A stretch of 64,000 nucleotides of DNA from assembly GCA_965231765.1 (NCBI GenBank), contig OZ246887.1, positions 1,488,001-1,552,000 on the forward strand, in the 5' to 3' direction. Positions 25,122-34,292 of the stretch are shown piece by piece (the first letter of the stretch is position 1; each line of letters opens with the position of its first letter). Position numbers and translations under genes: made by a program. The stretch comes from JAAXHF01 sp963665955. GTDB taxonomy: Bacteria > Desulfobacterota > Binatia > Bin18. The notes below the pieces were generated by a model. The model searched no databases. It saw only the letters and a list, made by a program, of their open reading frames with translations, and had not been told where the DNA came from.

Positions 25122-26276
25122 ATGCCATCCAAAGAACAATGCCCTGAAATCCGCGACGAGGTTCGCAAGCTGTGTAGCAAATATCCCGACGAATATTGGC
25201 GCAAGCTCGATAAAGAGGACGACTATCCGGTCCAGTTTGTCCAGGAACTGACTGATGCAGGCTGGCTGGCTGCGCTCATTCCAGAACAGTATGGCGGCTC
25301 TGGCCTGAGCGTTCGAGAAGCCAGCGTTATTCTGGAAGAAGTCAACCGCTCGGGTGGCAACTCAGCGGCATGCCATGCCCAGATGTACATCATGGGTGCC
25401 CTCCTGCGTCACGGCAACGACGAACAGAAAGCGCGCTATTTGCCCAAGATTGCGACAGGCGAAATTCGCTTGCAAGCGTTTGGTGTAACTGAGCCAAACG
25501 CTGGCTCAGATACAACTAACCTGGAAACCTTCGCCAAAAAAGATGGCGACTATTACATTGTCAACGGCGCAAAGATCTTCATCTCACGTGTGCAGCACTC
25601 TGACATGATGTTGCTCCTGGCACGGACCACTCCCGTTGCCGAGTGCACAAAAAAGACGCTGGGCTTGAGTGTGTTCTTAGTGGATCTCAAAGCAGCTGGT
25701 GATTCCGTCGAAGTCCGGAAAATCGATGCCATGATCAACCATGAAACCAACCAGCTGTTCTTCCATGACCTGAAAATTCCCAAAGAAAATCTGATCGGTG
25801 AAGAAAACCGGGGCTTCTACTACATTCTCGACGGTATGAATGCCGAGCGTATTCTGATTGCCTCTGAATCTGTCGGCGATGCGCGCTGGTTTGTTGATCG
25901 CGCCGTCAAATACGGCAAAGAGCGCGTCATCTTTGGCCGCCCCATTACCCAGAACCAAGGTATTCAGTTCCCCCTTGCTCAAGCCTACGCTCAGACGGAA
26001 GCGGCCGATTTGTTGCGTTTTCAAGCGGCCGATTTGTTCGACGCTGGCGAACCATGCGGCCCCGAAGCCAACATGGCCAAGCTCGTATGTTCCCAAGCAG
26101 CCTGGGCGGCGGCCAATGCGGCGCTCGATACCCATGGCGGCTACGGCTTTGCCGCGGAGTACGATGTGGAACGCAAGTTCCGCGAGTGCCGCTTGTACAG
26201 CATCGCCCCCATCTCGAACAATATGGTGCTCAACTATGTAGCTGAGCATGTGTTGGGGATGCCGAGATCATATTAA
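25122..26276 (+). CDS. Acyl-CoA dehydrogenase
   Basis: 384 residues, the regular size. 'LQAFGVTEPNAGSDT' is the first signature and 'YIVNGAKIFISRVQHSD' lines the FAD. 'ILDGMNAERILIASESVG' and 'QAAWAAANAALDTHGGYGF' belong to the C-terminal helical bundle; the last one normally carries or precedes the catalytic base region. It introduces an alpha-beta double bond in an acyl-CoA with FAD and passes electrons to an electron-transfer flavoprotein not seen here. Third gene of the operon, with AAGGAG before its ATG. Confidence 0.93.
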   Translation: MPSKEQCPEIRDEVRKLCSKYPDEYWRKLDKEDDYPVQFVQELTDAGWLAALIPEQYGGSGLSVREASVILEEVNRSGGNSAACHAQMYIMGALLRHGNDEQKARYLPKIATGEIRLQAFGVTEPNAGSDTTNLETFAKKDGDYYIVNGAKIFISRVQHSDMMLLLARTTPVAECTKKTLGLSVFLVDLKAAGDSVEVRKIDAMINHETNQLFFHDLKIPKENLIGEENRGFYYILDGMNAERILIASESVGDARWFVDRAVKYGKERVIFGRPITQNQGIQFPLAQAYAQTEAADLLRFQAADLFDAGEPCGPEANMAKLVCSQAAWAAANAALDTHGGYGFAAEYDVERKFRECRLYSIAPISNNMVLNYVAEHVLGMPRSY

Positions 26277-26310
26277 GGACTGAGTCCTGTTCTCAGTAAG
26301 GAGGAACACA

Positions 26311-27540
26311 ATGGGAGCACTGACCGATAAATACTGCGTCGTCGGAGTCGGCGAGACGCCGCACATGCGACCGTCGAACCGCACGACATTATCTATGGCC
26401 TGTGAAGCCGTGAAAAAGGCCCTGGCCGATGCTGGCCTTGAGCCACGTGATGTTGACGGCATGACCAGCTATCAAGCCGGCGACTCAACCACCTCGAATC
26501 ATGTCGCTACTTCGCTTGGGATACGGCTCAATTATTCGGTCGATATTATGGGCGGCGGGTCAAGTACGGAAGCCCTGATTGGTAATACAATTGGTTTGTT
26601 AGAAGCCGGTTATTGTAAAACGATGGTCATCTTTCGCTCGATGAATGGCCGTTCTGGACGACGCATGGGTGGCCAGGCGCCGAGCGGCCCGGTTCCGCCA
26701 ACACGGGCAGCTGAAGATAATCAGTTCATGATGCCCTGGGGCTGGACGTCACCTGCCCAGCGCTTTGGCATGTCAGCCATGCGCTATTTACGCGATACTG
26801 GTACGACCACAAAATCGCTAGCCGAAATTGCGGTTGCTCATCGGCGGCACGCAAGCTTGAATCCTAAGGCGGTGATGCGTAATCCGATTACGATTGAAGA
26901 CCACCAAAACTCACGTTGGGTAGTCAAACCGCTGCGCTTGCTCGATTGCTGTCTTGAAACTGATGTTTCTGCGGCGATCATTGTCACTTCGCGTGAACGG
27001 GCCTACGACCTCCGCCAACCGCCGGTTTTCATCATGGGCGGCACGGGTCGGACCATGGCGCCCAACTCGGCCTGGAACTACTCCCGACCAGAGATTCACT
27101 ATGTGGCTGGTAATTATGGCCGCAACCGTTTGTTTGGCATGGCTGGGATCAGTCAGAAGGACGTGAACCTGATCTCGTGCTACGACGCGTTTACGTTCAC
27201 TACCCTCATTCAGCTCGAAGCCTATGGCTTTTGCGGCAAAGGCGAAGCGGGGGAGTTTGTCAAAGGCGGCCGTTTACAAATTGATCACGAGCTGCCATCC
27301 AATCTGTCGGGTGGCCATCTTTCCGAAGGGTATACACACGGTGTGAGTATGGTGATTGAAAACGTGCGCCAACTCCGCCACCGAGCCGACGATGCGTGTC
27401 CCGGTTGGGCTGAAGGTACACATACCTACGACCGTCAGGCTGGCTGTCGTCAGGTCAAAAATGCACGGATTGCGGCATGTCTCGGCTGGGGAACGGAAAC
27501 CATGTCGAGTTCAGCCATTCTCCGAGGGATTTCTGCATAA
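26311..27540 (+). CDS. Thiolase-like (SCP2/lipid-transfer type) protein lacking the nucleophile Cys
   Basis: 409 residues with the thiolase double fold. The position of the acyl-accepting Cys reads VDIMGGGSSTEALIG, with Ser at 84-85, so ordinary thiolysis is unlikely. Late conserved parts include 'LISCYDAFTFTTLIQLEAYG' and 'GYTHGVSMVIENVRQL'. Proteins of this kind work with a DUF35 protein, which follows 23 bases downstream; Ltp2-ChsH2 of steroid side-chain breakdown is a known retro-aldolase of that type. A similar C-C cleavage of a hydroxyacyl-CoA is my inference. AAGGAGG precedes the ATG. Confidence 0.87.
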   Translation: MGALTDKYCVVGVGETPHMRPSNRTTLSMACEAVKKALADAGLEPRDVDGMTSYQAGDSTTSNHVATSLGIRLNYSVDIMGGGSSTEALIGNTIGLLEAGYCKTMVIFRSMNGRSGRRMGGQAPSGPVPPTRAAEDNQFMMPWGWTSPAQRFGMSAMRYLRDTGTTTKSLAEIAVAHRRHASLNPKAVMRNPITIEDHQNSRWVVKPLRLLDCCLETDVSAAIIVTSRERAYDLRQPPVFIMGGTGRTMAPNSAWNYSRPEIHYVAGNYGRNRLFGMAGISQKDVNLISCYDAFTFTTLIQLEAYGFCGKGEAGEFVKGGRLQIDHELPSNLSGGHLSEGYTHGVSMVIENVRQLRHRADDACPGWAEGTHTYDRQAGCRQVKNARIAACLGWGTETMSSSAILRGISA

Positions 27541-27563
27541 TCTGGATAAAGAGGGAGCTGAGC

Positions 27564-28034
27564 ATGCCTGGAGCAATTGATTACAGCAAAATTACGATCG
27601 TGCCCGACTTCGACACCGTCGAATGGTGGATGGGCACCAAAGAACACAAATATCTTGTCCGCCAATGCAAAGCCTGCGGACACAAATGGTTTCCCCCGTT
27701 TCCAGCTTGCAGCCAGTGTAACTCGATGGACCTGGATTGGTTTGAGACGGCCGGGAAAGGTGTGCTGCACAGCTATATCGTGGTCACTCAGCCAATTCTG
27801 GGTGCCTTTGTCGAAGCTGTGCCGTATGTCGTCGGCCTGATTGAGTTAGACGACTGCCACGAAGCAAACGGCTCACTCGTCCGCGTCGGCGGAGTGATGC
27901 TTGATGAGGAAGAGGACATCGCCATTGGCCTGCCTGTCCAAGTTGAGTTTGAAGCAAGCAATGAGCCGAATATCGTCGTGCCGCGTTGGAAGATCTGTGG
28001 CACGGCGGAAAACACGTGGAAGTTTAGCGAGTAA
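27564..28034 (+). CDS. DUF35 Zn-ribbon/OB-fold protein, partner of the thiolase-like enzyme
   Basis: 156 residues from the ATG after GAGGGAGCTGAGC. The zinc ribbon CKACGHKWFPPFPACSQC provides four Cys. An OB fold follows ('GKGVLHSYIVVTQPI', 'YVVGLIELDDCHEANG', 'IGLPVQVEFEAS'). DUF35 proteins bind acyl-CoA and form complexes with thiolase-like proteins; here the pair is adjacent and probably cotranscribed. No hydratase domain is fused to it, unlike ChsH2. Predicted cytoplasmic. Confidence 0.9.
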   Translation: MPGAIDYSKITIVPDFDTVEWWMGTKEHKYLVRQCKACGHKWFPPFPACSQCNSMDLDWFETAGKGVLHSYIVVTQPILGAFVEAVPYVVGLIELDDCHEANGSLVRVGGVMLDEEEDIAIGLPVQVEFEASNEPNIVVPRWKICGTAENTWKFSE

Positions 28035-28184
28035 GGCAGATATGTGGAGAGCGATCTGTGCTCTCCACGCCCTTCTTTCCCTCTGGCTATCTCTTCTTTC
28101 CTCACGTTCCTGGCTCTCTTCACCTTGACCTTCGCTCAGAAACTCCTTATGTCAGCAGACAACGTAAGAATAGGGAGACACCTC

Positions 28185-28955
28185 ATGGCTGACGAAATTC
28201 TGTGCGCCATCGAAGAAGGCATTGCCACTATCACTATGAACCGGCCCGAGAAGCGCAATGCAATGAATAGTGCTTTGCTAGATGGCTTGGTCAACAACTT
28301 TAAAGAACTTGAGACGAATACGGACGTTCGAGTCATTGTCATCCGTGGCGAAGGCAAAGCATTCTGCTCGGGCCTCGACTTGCGTGAACTCAGTGCCCGC
28401 CAACAGGCAGCTGATGCGGAAATGGGCGTTGTTGAGATCCTCCAGTTAGTCGAAGAGTCTCGCCATCCGACAATCGCTATGGTGCAAGGTGATGCTTTAG
28501 CAGGTGGCTGCGAGCTAGCGCTCCACTGTGACATGCGGGTCGTTTCGGACGTGGCGCGTTTTGGTATGCCACTCGCCCGCATCGGGTTAGTCATCCCGTT
28601 CCAGTTGTGTCAAAAACTGGTCGAGATCGTCGGCCCAGCTTTTACCAAACAAATTCTGTTGAGCGGCCAACCTGTCGATGCCAAACGCGCGTATGAAATT
28701 GGCATGGTGCACCAGCTTGTGTCCGCGGCTGAACTTGAAGAGGCAACGTATGCGCTGGCCAGGACGATTGCCGGGAACGCCCCACTTTCTTTATCCGGGA
28801 TGAAAGCCACGATTCATCGCGCTATCTCACTGCGTACAACAATCGACTATCAAGACCTGCAAGAGCTGAGCAGGAAAGCCCGCGTCAGCGAAGACGCCAA
28901 AGAAGGCGTGAAAGCCATGCTGGAAAAACGTACACCTCAGTTTCGTGGCGTGTAA
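28185..28955 (+). CDS. Enoyl-CoA hydratase/isomerase family protein
   Basis: 256 residues from the ATG that follows AGGGAGACACCTC. A crotonase with oxyanion-hole segments 'FCSGLDLREL' and 'GDALAGGCELALHCD'. In the active-site region 'FGMPLARIGLVIPFQL' the usual Glu residues are missing, so it may be a non-hydratase crotonase. Last gene of the operon that starts at 22966. It shares only moderate similarity with the first hydratase, which suggests two different steps in one pathway. Confidence 0.9.
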   Translation: MADEILCAIEEGIATITMNRPEKRNAMNSALLDGLVNNFKELETNTDVRVIVIRGEGKAFCSGLDLRELSARQQAADAEMGVVEILQLVEESRHPTIAMVQGDALAGGCELALHCDMRVVSDVARFGMPLARIGLVIPFQLCQKLVEIVGPAFTKQILLSGQPVDAKRAYEIGMVHQLVSAAELEEATYALARTIAGNAPLSLSGMKATIHRAISLRTTIDYQDLQELSRKARVSEDAKEGVKAMLEKRTPQFRGV

Positions 28956-28964
28956 ATCTCTTGT

Positions 28965-29036
28965 GTTGGGTAGATCGTGACCCACCCTGAACCGTGGCCT
29001 CGCTGCTGTCAGCGTTGGTAGGTCGTGACCCACCCT
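28965..29036. repeat. Two direct copies of GTTGG(G)TAGRTCGTGACCCACCCT
   Basis: Copies at 28965-28988 and 29014-29036, each with a short internal inverted repeat (GGGT/ACCC). They sit between the operon's end and the next gene and may help stop transcription. Confidence 0.6.
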
Positions 29037-29049
29037 ACGTTTCTCCTAC

Positions 29050-29523
29050 ATGCCATCTCGTATTCGCTCCCTCGCCTACATCATTGGTCTTCCGAGCGTC
29101 TTCCTCGGTCTCATCCCCTGGTATCTCCTGAGGTGCAGCCAGACGTGGCAAGCACGGTTTGGTCTTCTGTGCACTGTCAGCGGGGTAGTATTTTGCCTCG
29201 GGGGAGCCAGCCTGCTCTTTTCCGGAGCGTACTACCTCATTCGACGCGGAGACGGGACACCCGTCCCTTTTGATCCACCAAAACGGATGGTTGTGTCAGG
29301 CCCCTATGCTCATATCCAGCACCCCATGATCGCAGGTCTCCTCGTGGTTTTATTAGGAGAGGCATGTTGGTTTTATTCGTTCCCCCTCGGAGTATATACG
29401 GTGGCAGCTGTTCTCTTCGCTCATCTTTTTGTGACGCGAAGAGAAGAACCTATCCTCAGAGAACGGTTTGGCAAAGACTATAACGCCTATCAGGCGGCCA
29501 CTCCTCGTTGGTTCCCTGTGTAA
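29050..29523 (+). CDS. Isoprenylcysteine carboxyl methyltransferase-like membrane protein
   Basis: 157 residues with about four membrane helices. The C-terminal signature 'VVSGPYAHIQHPMIAG' and 'EEPILRERFGKDYNAYQAA' matches the ICMT/PEMT-like family that binds S-adenosylmethionine at the membrane face. Bacterial members methylate unknown lipids or small molecules; protein prenyl-cysteine is not expected here. The start is weakly supported (no clear ribosome site). Alone between the acyl-CoA operon and the LLM genes. Confidence 0.85.
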   Translation: MPSRIRSLAYIIGLPSVFLGLIPWYLLRCSQTWQARFGLLCTVSGVVFCLGGASLLFSGAYYLIRRGDGTPVPFDPPKRMVVSGPYAHIQHPMIAGLLVVLLGEACWFYSFPLGVYTVAAVLFAHLFVTRREEPILRERFGKDYNAYQAATPRWFPV

Positions 29524-29607
29524 CCATCGCCCTTACCCCGACATTGCACCCCTGCCTACTGCACGATACAACTCGGTATATTCTTAGACTGCGAAGGAGG
29601 ACCCGAG

Positions 29608-30492
29608 ATGCGCTTTGGTGTCCATTTAGTTGCGGCTGGTCAAATGATTGCAGGTGAAAAAATTGCCCGAGTTGCCCGTCGGGCTGAAGAACTCGGCTAC
29701 GATTCGCTGTGGGTCAGTGATCATATTGTGTTTCCCATTGAGCTCACTTCGCCCTACCCCTACTCACCCGACGGCAAGCTGCCGCTTGATCCCACCCATC
29801 CGTTGCTCGAACCCTTCACCGTCCTGAGCTATGCAGCTGCGGTAACAAAGACTGTCAAACTCGGCACCAGTGTGATCATCGTCCCGTATCGTGACCCCAT
29901 TATCAGCGCCAAGATTATCGCCTCACTTGATGTGCTGTCTGGTGGTCGGTTTATCTTTGGGGTTGGTGTCGGCTGGCTGGGCGAAGAGTTCCAGGCTCTC
30001 CGTCAGGATCTCAAAAATCGCGCTTCGCAGACGCGCGAGGCTCTGCTCGCTATGAAAGCCTGCTGGACGCAAGATGACCCCGAATTTCACGGTAAGTTCT
30101 ATGATTTTGGTGGCATTAAGTTTGCCCCGAAACCGCGCCAAACGCCGCATCCACCGATCTGGTTTGGCGGTAACTCCATGCCAGCCCTCAAACGTGCCGT
30201 CGAACTCGGCACCGGTTGGCACGCCGTGTGGGAAACACCCGAAGAAGTCGCTGAAAAGGCAAAGATCATCCGTGGCCTGTGTGATAAAGCCGGCACAAGC
30301 TTTGACGATTTTGCGATTACGATTAATGTCAATCACAAAGTGCCTCTCACCGTTGAAAACGTCAAAAAGTACGAAGAAGCTGGGGTCAGCATGATGTTTA
30401 TGCCCCGCTCGTTTCAGGCTGATGTCGATACCATGATTGAGAATATGGAAACGTTTGCCAAGGAGGTGAAGGAACCGTCGGAGAAGAATTAA
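29608..30492 (+). CDS. LLM-class F420-dependent oxidoreductase
   Basis: 294 residues, another TIGR03619-like luciferase-fold enzyme. 'MRFGVHLVAAGQMIAGE', 'ELGYDSLWVSDHIVFP', 'VKLGTSVIIVPYRDP' and 'GGRFIFGVGVGWLGEEF' are the familiar blocks, and 'PKPRQTPHPPIWFGG' lies at the usual place. It is followed 50 bases on by a longer LLM protein on the same strand; the two may be cotranscribed. GAAGGAGG precedes the start. The substrate is unknown. Confidence 0.9.
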   Translation: MRFGVHLVAAGQMIAGEKIARVARRAEELGYDSLWVSDHIVFPIELTSPYPYSPDGKLPLDPTHPLLEPFTVLSYAAAVTKTVKLGTSVIIVPYRDPIISAKIIASLDVLSGGRFIFGVGVGWLGEEFQALRQDLKNRASQTREALLAMKACWTQDDPEFHGKFYDFGGIKFAPKPRQTPHPPIWFGGNSMPALKRAVELGTGWHAVWETPEEVAEKAKIIRGLCDKAGTSFDDFAITINVNHKVPLTVENVKKYEEAGVSMMFMPRSFQADVDTMIENMETFAKEVKEPSEKN

Positions 30493-30541
30493 AAAAATAC
30501 AAGGGCAAAGGTCAAAAGGATGAAGCAGAAGGAGACAAGCT

Positions 30542-31684
30542 ATGTCTGAGCGTCATCTTGAACTGGGACTATTCGCCCCAACAGTCGGGAGTATGCCACC
30601 GGCCGGAAAGCCAAGCGCTTTCTTGCTGTCACACGTTGAGCAGCGGACCGAGCCGACCTTCGAGTATAATCTCCGCGTAGCCCAAATGCTGGACCGGGCG
30701 GGTCTCGAGGTCTTTTTTATGGCCCAGCGGGGTGGCAAAGGGTTCGGTTCGTCACGCTTCTGGGGCACGTCGCTGGACTCGTTCACTACGGCTTCTGCAT
30801 TAGCCATGGCGACCGAGCAACTGCAATTGATCTCGACCGTGCACACCGCCTTCTTTCATCCTGGCTTGATAGCCCGTATTGGGGCGACTTTGGACCAGAT
30901 CTGTACAGGCCGTTGGAGTCTCAACATTGTGAGTGGCTGGGCGGAAAACGATTTCCACATGCTGGATATTCCCCTCATTGAGCATGATGCCCGCTATCGT
31001 CGCTCAGCGGAGTTTGTCGAAGTGCTGGGTCAGTTCTGGACTGAAGACTGGTTCGATTACAAGGGGGAGTATTACACTATCAATCAGGGTACGTGTGCTC
31101 CTAAGCCCGTATCGCCTCCGCTGCTGTATAACGCTGGAAGTTCACCGGCGGGCAGGGAGTTTGCTGCACGCTATTGTGACTGGTTCTTCACTGCAGCCGT
31201 GACACCCGCAGCGGTCAAAGAAGAGATTGCCGACGTGCAGGCCCGCGCGGCAAAGTATGGCCGCACGCTGCGCATCATCACCTATGCCCTGGTGATATGC
31301 CGAGAGAGTGAGGCCGCAGCGCAACAGGAAATAGAAGAAATTCTGGCCCAAGGCGATTATGAAGGCGCACAGGAGTTTTTCGAAGGCATCAGCGGCCAAA
31401 CCCTTGGCACAACAAAATCTGTCCTGGGTGAAGGTGGCGCAGTTGAGGATATGTTGAAGAGTCTTGTCTTGGGGATTGGGAGCAGTACTCTCATTGGTCC
31501 GCCACAAAAAGTCGCTCGCGGCCTTGCCCGTTTGCACGAGGCAGGTGTTGACGCCATTGCTCTGACCTTCCGCCATACGGAAGAAGAATTGGCAGATTTT
31601 ATTGAGCAGGTTGTCCCTCTGCTTGAGCAGCAAGGCGTGCGTCGTCCGCGAGTGGTGCAGTCATCACTTCAAAATAGGCCGTGA
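30542..31684 (+). CDS. LLM-class flavin monooxygenase (RutA/SfnG-like)
   Basis: 380 residues with features of the FMN-dependent group that includes pyrimidine monooxygenase RutA and dimethylsulfone monooxygenase SfnG. 'LELGLFAPTVGSMPPAG', 'LQLISTVHTAFFHPGLIAR', 'RWSLNIVSGWAENDFHMLD' and 'PLLYNAGSSPAGREFAARY' are the characteristic stretches. They suggest oxygen insertion using reduced FMN from a separate reductase. Ribosome site AGAAGGAG. It overlaps nothing and ends before a convergent methyltransferase gene. Confidence 0.9.
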   Translation: MSERHLELGLFAPTVGSMPPAGKPSAFLLSHVEQRTEPTFEYNLRVAQMLDRAGLEVFFMAQRGGKGFGSSRFWGTSLDSFTTASALAMATEQLQLISTVHTAFFHPGLIARIGATLDQICTGRWSLNIVSGWAENDFHMLDIPLIEHDARYRRSAEFVEVLGQFWTEDWFDYKGEYYTINQGTCAPKPVSPPLLYNAGSSPAGREFAARYCDWFFTAAVTPAAVKEEIADVQARAAKYGRTLRIITYALVICRESEAAAQQEIEEILAQGDYEGAQEFFEGISGQTLGTTKSVLGEGGAVEDMLKSLVLGIGSSTLIGPPQKVARGLARLHEAGVDAIALTFRHTEEELADFIEQVVPLLEQQGVRRPRVVQSSLQNRP

Positions 31685-31728
31685 TTCGTTGAGCAGGAGC
31701 AGCACAGCCTGCGCATCATTCGGCTCAA

Positions 31729-32589
31729 TTAGCCTGCTGGTCGTGCAGTCACAATCCAGGTCGCGGCGTGCAGCTGCACGCCGTCAGCACTGGCATAAGG
31801 ACGTAGTGCAGTCCGTACTGCCTCAATGGCTTGTTGACGAACAGCCTCTTCAGCATCCCGCAGAACTGCGACCATTGGACCGATTTCAAGCAGAAAAGTC
31901 ACTGCCTCATCAACTGTTTTTGCTCCGCCTAAGTTCAAGTCAGTTTCGTGAGGTTCAATACCAACGTGCGCAAAACCAGCTGCTCCCAGAATCTCACGAA
32001 TATGGTCTGGGTCACCCAAAGAAAACGGGCCAGGGGTCCCCGGCATAAGAGGCGGCGGCAGGCTCACGTGCTGAGCTACTGCTCCGAGCGGCACCGTGAC
32101 CCACTCGTTCTGAGCCAGGGGTTGCCAGCACAGAAAACACAAGCGGCCATCCGGCCGTAGCGCCGTTTGCAAATTTTGAAACGCAGCCGTCGGGTCTGCA
32201 AAAAACATCACTCCAAAATGAGAAAAAACAAGATCAAAATGCTCTTGGGCAAACGCATACGTCTGCGCATCAGCCTGAACAAATGTCAGATTGTTAAGTT
32301 TTTGTTCACGCTGGCGCTCTTGCGCACGGGCCAGCATTGGCTGAGACAGATCAGCCCCAAGCACCGAGCCATTTGGGCCGACCCGCTCAGCTAGCTCAAG
32401 CGCGGTTTGCCCGCAGCCACAGCCAATGTCTAAGACCTGCTCGCCCGGTTTGATATCCGCGTACTGCATGGCAGCAAGACCCAGCGGCTCTATTTGGGTA
32501 TCGAGTTGAGCTTGGCGGCGGACCCACTTGGGACCGGCCTGTTCATTCCAGTATTGACTCTGTTCTTGGTTAGCTTGGGAGTGTGTCAT
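31729..32589 (-). CDS. Class I SAM-dependent methyltransferase
   Basis: 286 residues with a Rossmann-like methyltransferase domain (residues ~40-160). 'VLDIGCGCGQTALELAE' is motif I, 'VLGADLSQPMLARAQ' carries the acidic residue for the ribose, and 'FDLVFSHFGVMFF' is motif IV. 'ALRPDGRLCFLCW' follows. The C-terminal third is typical of UbiE/arsenite-type relatives but gives no substrate. Single gene, on the same strand as the phosphotransferase upstream (71 bases apart). Confidence 0.9.
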   Translation of the reverse strand: MTHSQANQEQSQYWNEQAGPKWVRRQAQLDTQIEPLGLAAMQYADIKPGEQVLDIGCGCGQTALELAERVGPNGSVLGADLSQPMLARAQERQREQKLNNLTFVQADAQTYAFAQEHFDLVFSHFGVMFFADPTAAFQNLQTALRPDGRLCFLCWQPLAQNEWVTVPLGAVAQHVSLPPPLMPGTPGPFSLGDPDHIREILGAAGFAHVGIEPHETDLNLGGAKTVDEAVTFLLEIGPMVAVLRDAEEAVRQQAIEAVRTALRPYASADGVQLHAATWIVTARPAG

Positions 32590-32660
32590 CTATCCTCATC
32601 TTAAAAAATTCGTAGCACTATTCGACCCCATACAGTCTATTCTTTCGTGTCCTTTTAGGT

Positions 32661-33959
32661 TTAGGCATCTTGAGAACGTGAAGAAAACACGCCCCAATTC
32701 ATCCGGCCCGTCTTGCGCAGCAAGACGGCCAAGGTCACCCAAAACACCTGAACGCCTATGGCTGCAGCCCACAGAAACCAGGAGAGCTTTTGAATCAAGA
32801 CGCACAGGAGGATAATGATCGAGTAGTCCCGACTGGTGAGTCCCTCGATCATGTTTTGGATAATAGTATTGTCCCACCCGCCTTGTTGTTTGCCCTGTTC
32901 TTCCGTCTTTTCTGCCATCGTGACAAACGGAAAAGATAAGGCTGCCCCAACAGCCAGCGCTCCGCCGAATAGCGGCGCAGATGTCCCTCCCCCTTGTTTC
33001 CATACGGCGATGCCAACGCCCAAAAAGATGGCAATATGCACGACCGTGTCCAACGTGATATCGAGCCAAGCCCCGAAGGGCGACTCCAGAAACTTGACTC
33101 GGGCAACCTCGCCGTCAATGCAATCCACAACGGCAGAAAACTGGAGCAGCAGACCGCCGAGAATTGGCCAGCCATACCCACCGCCCCAAAAGCAAGCGGC
33201 ACCGATTAAGCCAATCGAACATGACAGCAGCGTGATTTGGTTAGGGGTAAGGGAAGTCCGTAAGAAGAGCCGGGTCAGTGGGCGAGACAGCTTGCGATTC
33301 AGATAGGCATCGACCAGACCGTCTTTCGGATTCGGCAGAGACAACAGCAGGGCTTTTTCGGCCTCGGGAGCCGCTGCTGCACGCGAGACGTGATGCAGAA
33401 AAAATCCCGTGGCGTCAAATGGCTTGATTTCAGCTCCCCAGTTCCTGTCTTCAGCCAAAGAAGGCTCTCGTTGCAACCGTGTCAGGGCAGCCCGTAATTG
33501 TTGCAGCGGAAAAAGGATAAGCGCATAATCCAGATCTTTTGCCGACACTCCCCACACTTCGTGCGGGGCTGCTGAGCCAGCCAGACTACGAGCAAGACCG
33601 ACAGACAAAAGAGTCTGGACTTGAAATACGACACAATGATCCGGAGTGGACTGTGTCGTCAGCTCTTCGAGCACGACGTCAATCTTATCCTGCTTATCCT
33701 GCTCACGCTGCTCATGCTGCTTATCTTCCTCATGCCGGGTGACCCAGACAATATGACTGCTCAGACGCGGGTCACCCCGGAGCGAGCGCCGAAGGGTTTC
33801 GACTTCTTCAGCGTTGGAGTCAGACACCAAATAACAGCTTTGAGCCCCAGCTCGTTGAGCAGTAAAAATAGCTCGTTTTAATAGAGACAAGCCACCAAGC
33901 ATGGTGAGCGGGGGGCAGTCTTCAGTCTTCGGGAGGAGAATGACAGCAGCAGTAATCAT
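32661..33959 (-). CDS. CDP-alcohol phosphotransferase with degenerate nucleotidyltransferase domain
   Basis: 432 residues in two parts. The C-terminal part has about six membrane helices and the full CDP-alcohol signature DCIDGEVAR, then G and two Asp at the right spacing (FGAWLDITLD). The N-terminal 180 residues look like a nucleotidyltransferase fold (LGGLSLLKRAI..., 'CYLVSDSNAEEV') but the usual glycine-rich substrate loop is not recognisable. The order is that of bifunctional inositol-1-phosphate cytidylyltransferase/DIPP synthases. A run of Glu, Asp, Lys and Gln (EEDKQHEQREQDKQDK) interrupts the first domain and is coded by a repetitive DNA stretch. It may make a phospholipid head group or a compatible solute. 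Confidence 0.85.
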   Translation of the reverse strand: MITAAVILLPKTEDCPPLTMLGGLSLLKRAIFTAQRAGAQSCYLVSDSNAEEVETLRRSLRGDPRLSSHIVWVTRHEEDKQHEQREQDKQDKIDVVLEELTTQSTPDHCVVFQVQTLLSVGLARSLAGSAAPHEVWGVSAKDLDYALILFPLQQLRAALTRLQREPSLAEDRNWGAEIKPFDATGFFLHHVSRAAAAPEAEKALLLSLPNPKDGLVDAYLNRKLSRPLTRLFLRTSLTPNQITLLSCSIGLIGAACFWGGGYGWPILGGLLLQFSAVVDCIDGEVARVKFLESPFGAWLDITLDTVVHIAIFLGVGIAVWKQGGGTSAPLFGGALAVGAALSFPFVTMAEKTEEQGKQQGGWDNTIIQNMIEGLTSRDYSIIILLCVLIQKLSWFLWAAAIGVQVFWVTLAVLLRKTGRMNWGVFSSRSQDA

Positions 33960-34292
33960 ACACCTTTTCTGTCCTTTGGTTCAGCCGGCTGCATGGCCGC
34001 CTCTTTGCCATATATGCTATTTGAGGTACTGTCAGCTCTCAGCTGAGACACACGTATAGCCAAGCAGAACGGGGGCAGCTTTCCCCGCGCCGAGGTGCTC
34101 AGGTTCGTTGATGGAAAACGCCTTCTTCCCTCCCATGGCTCGCGGGAAATGTCAATCTGGGGTGAGGTGTTTCGGCGTGAGAAATCGGCGACCGAGGCTC
34201 GGAGGCGTATCTTTGCTCTGGCTTCGTATGCTGAATCGTTGCAAGAGCGATAAGACGAGCGATAATCCGCTTATGCACAGGAGAATAAGGCC
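33960..34292. other. Divergent intergenic region
   Basis: 333 bases between the phosphotransferase and pyruvate kinase genes. I see no convincing gene, hairpin or repeat; it should hold the promoters of both genes, but no strong -35/-10 pair stands out. Confidence 0.4.
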
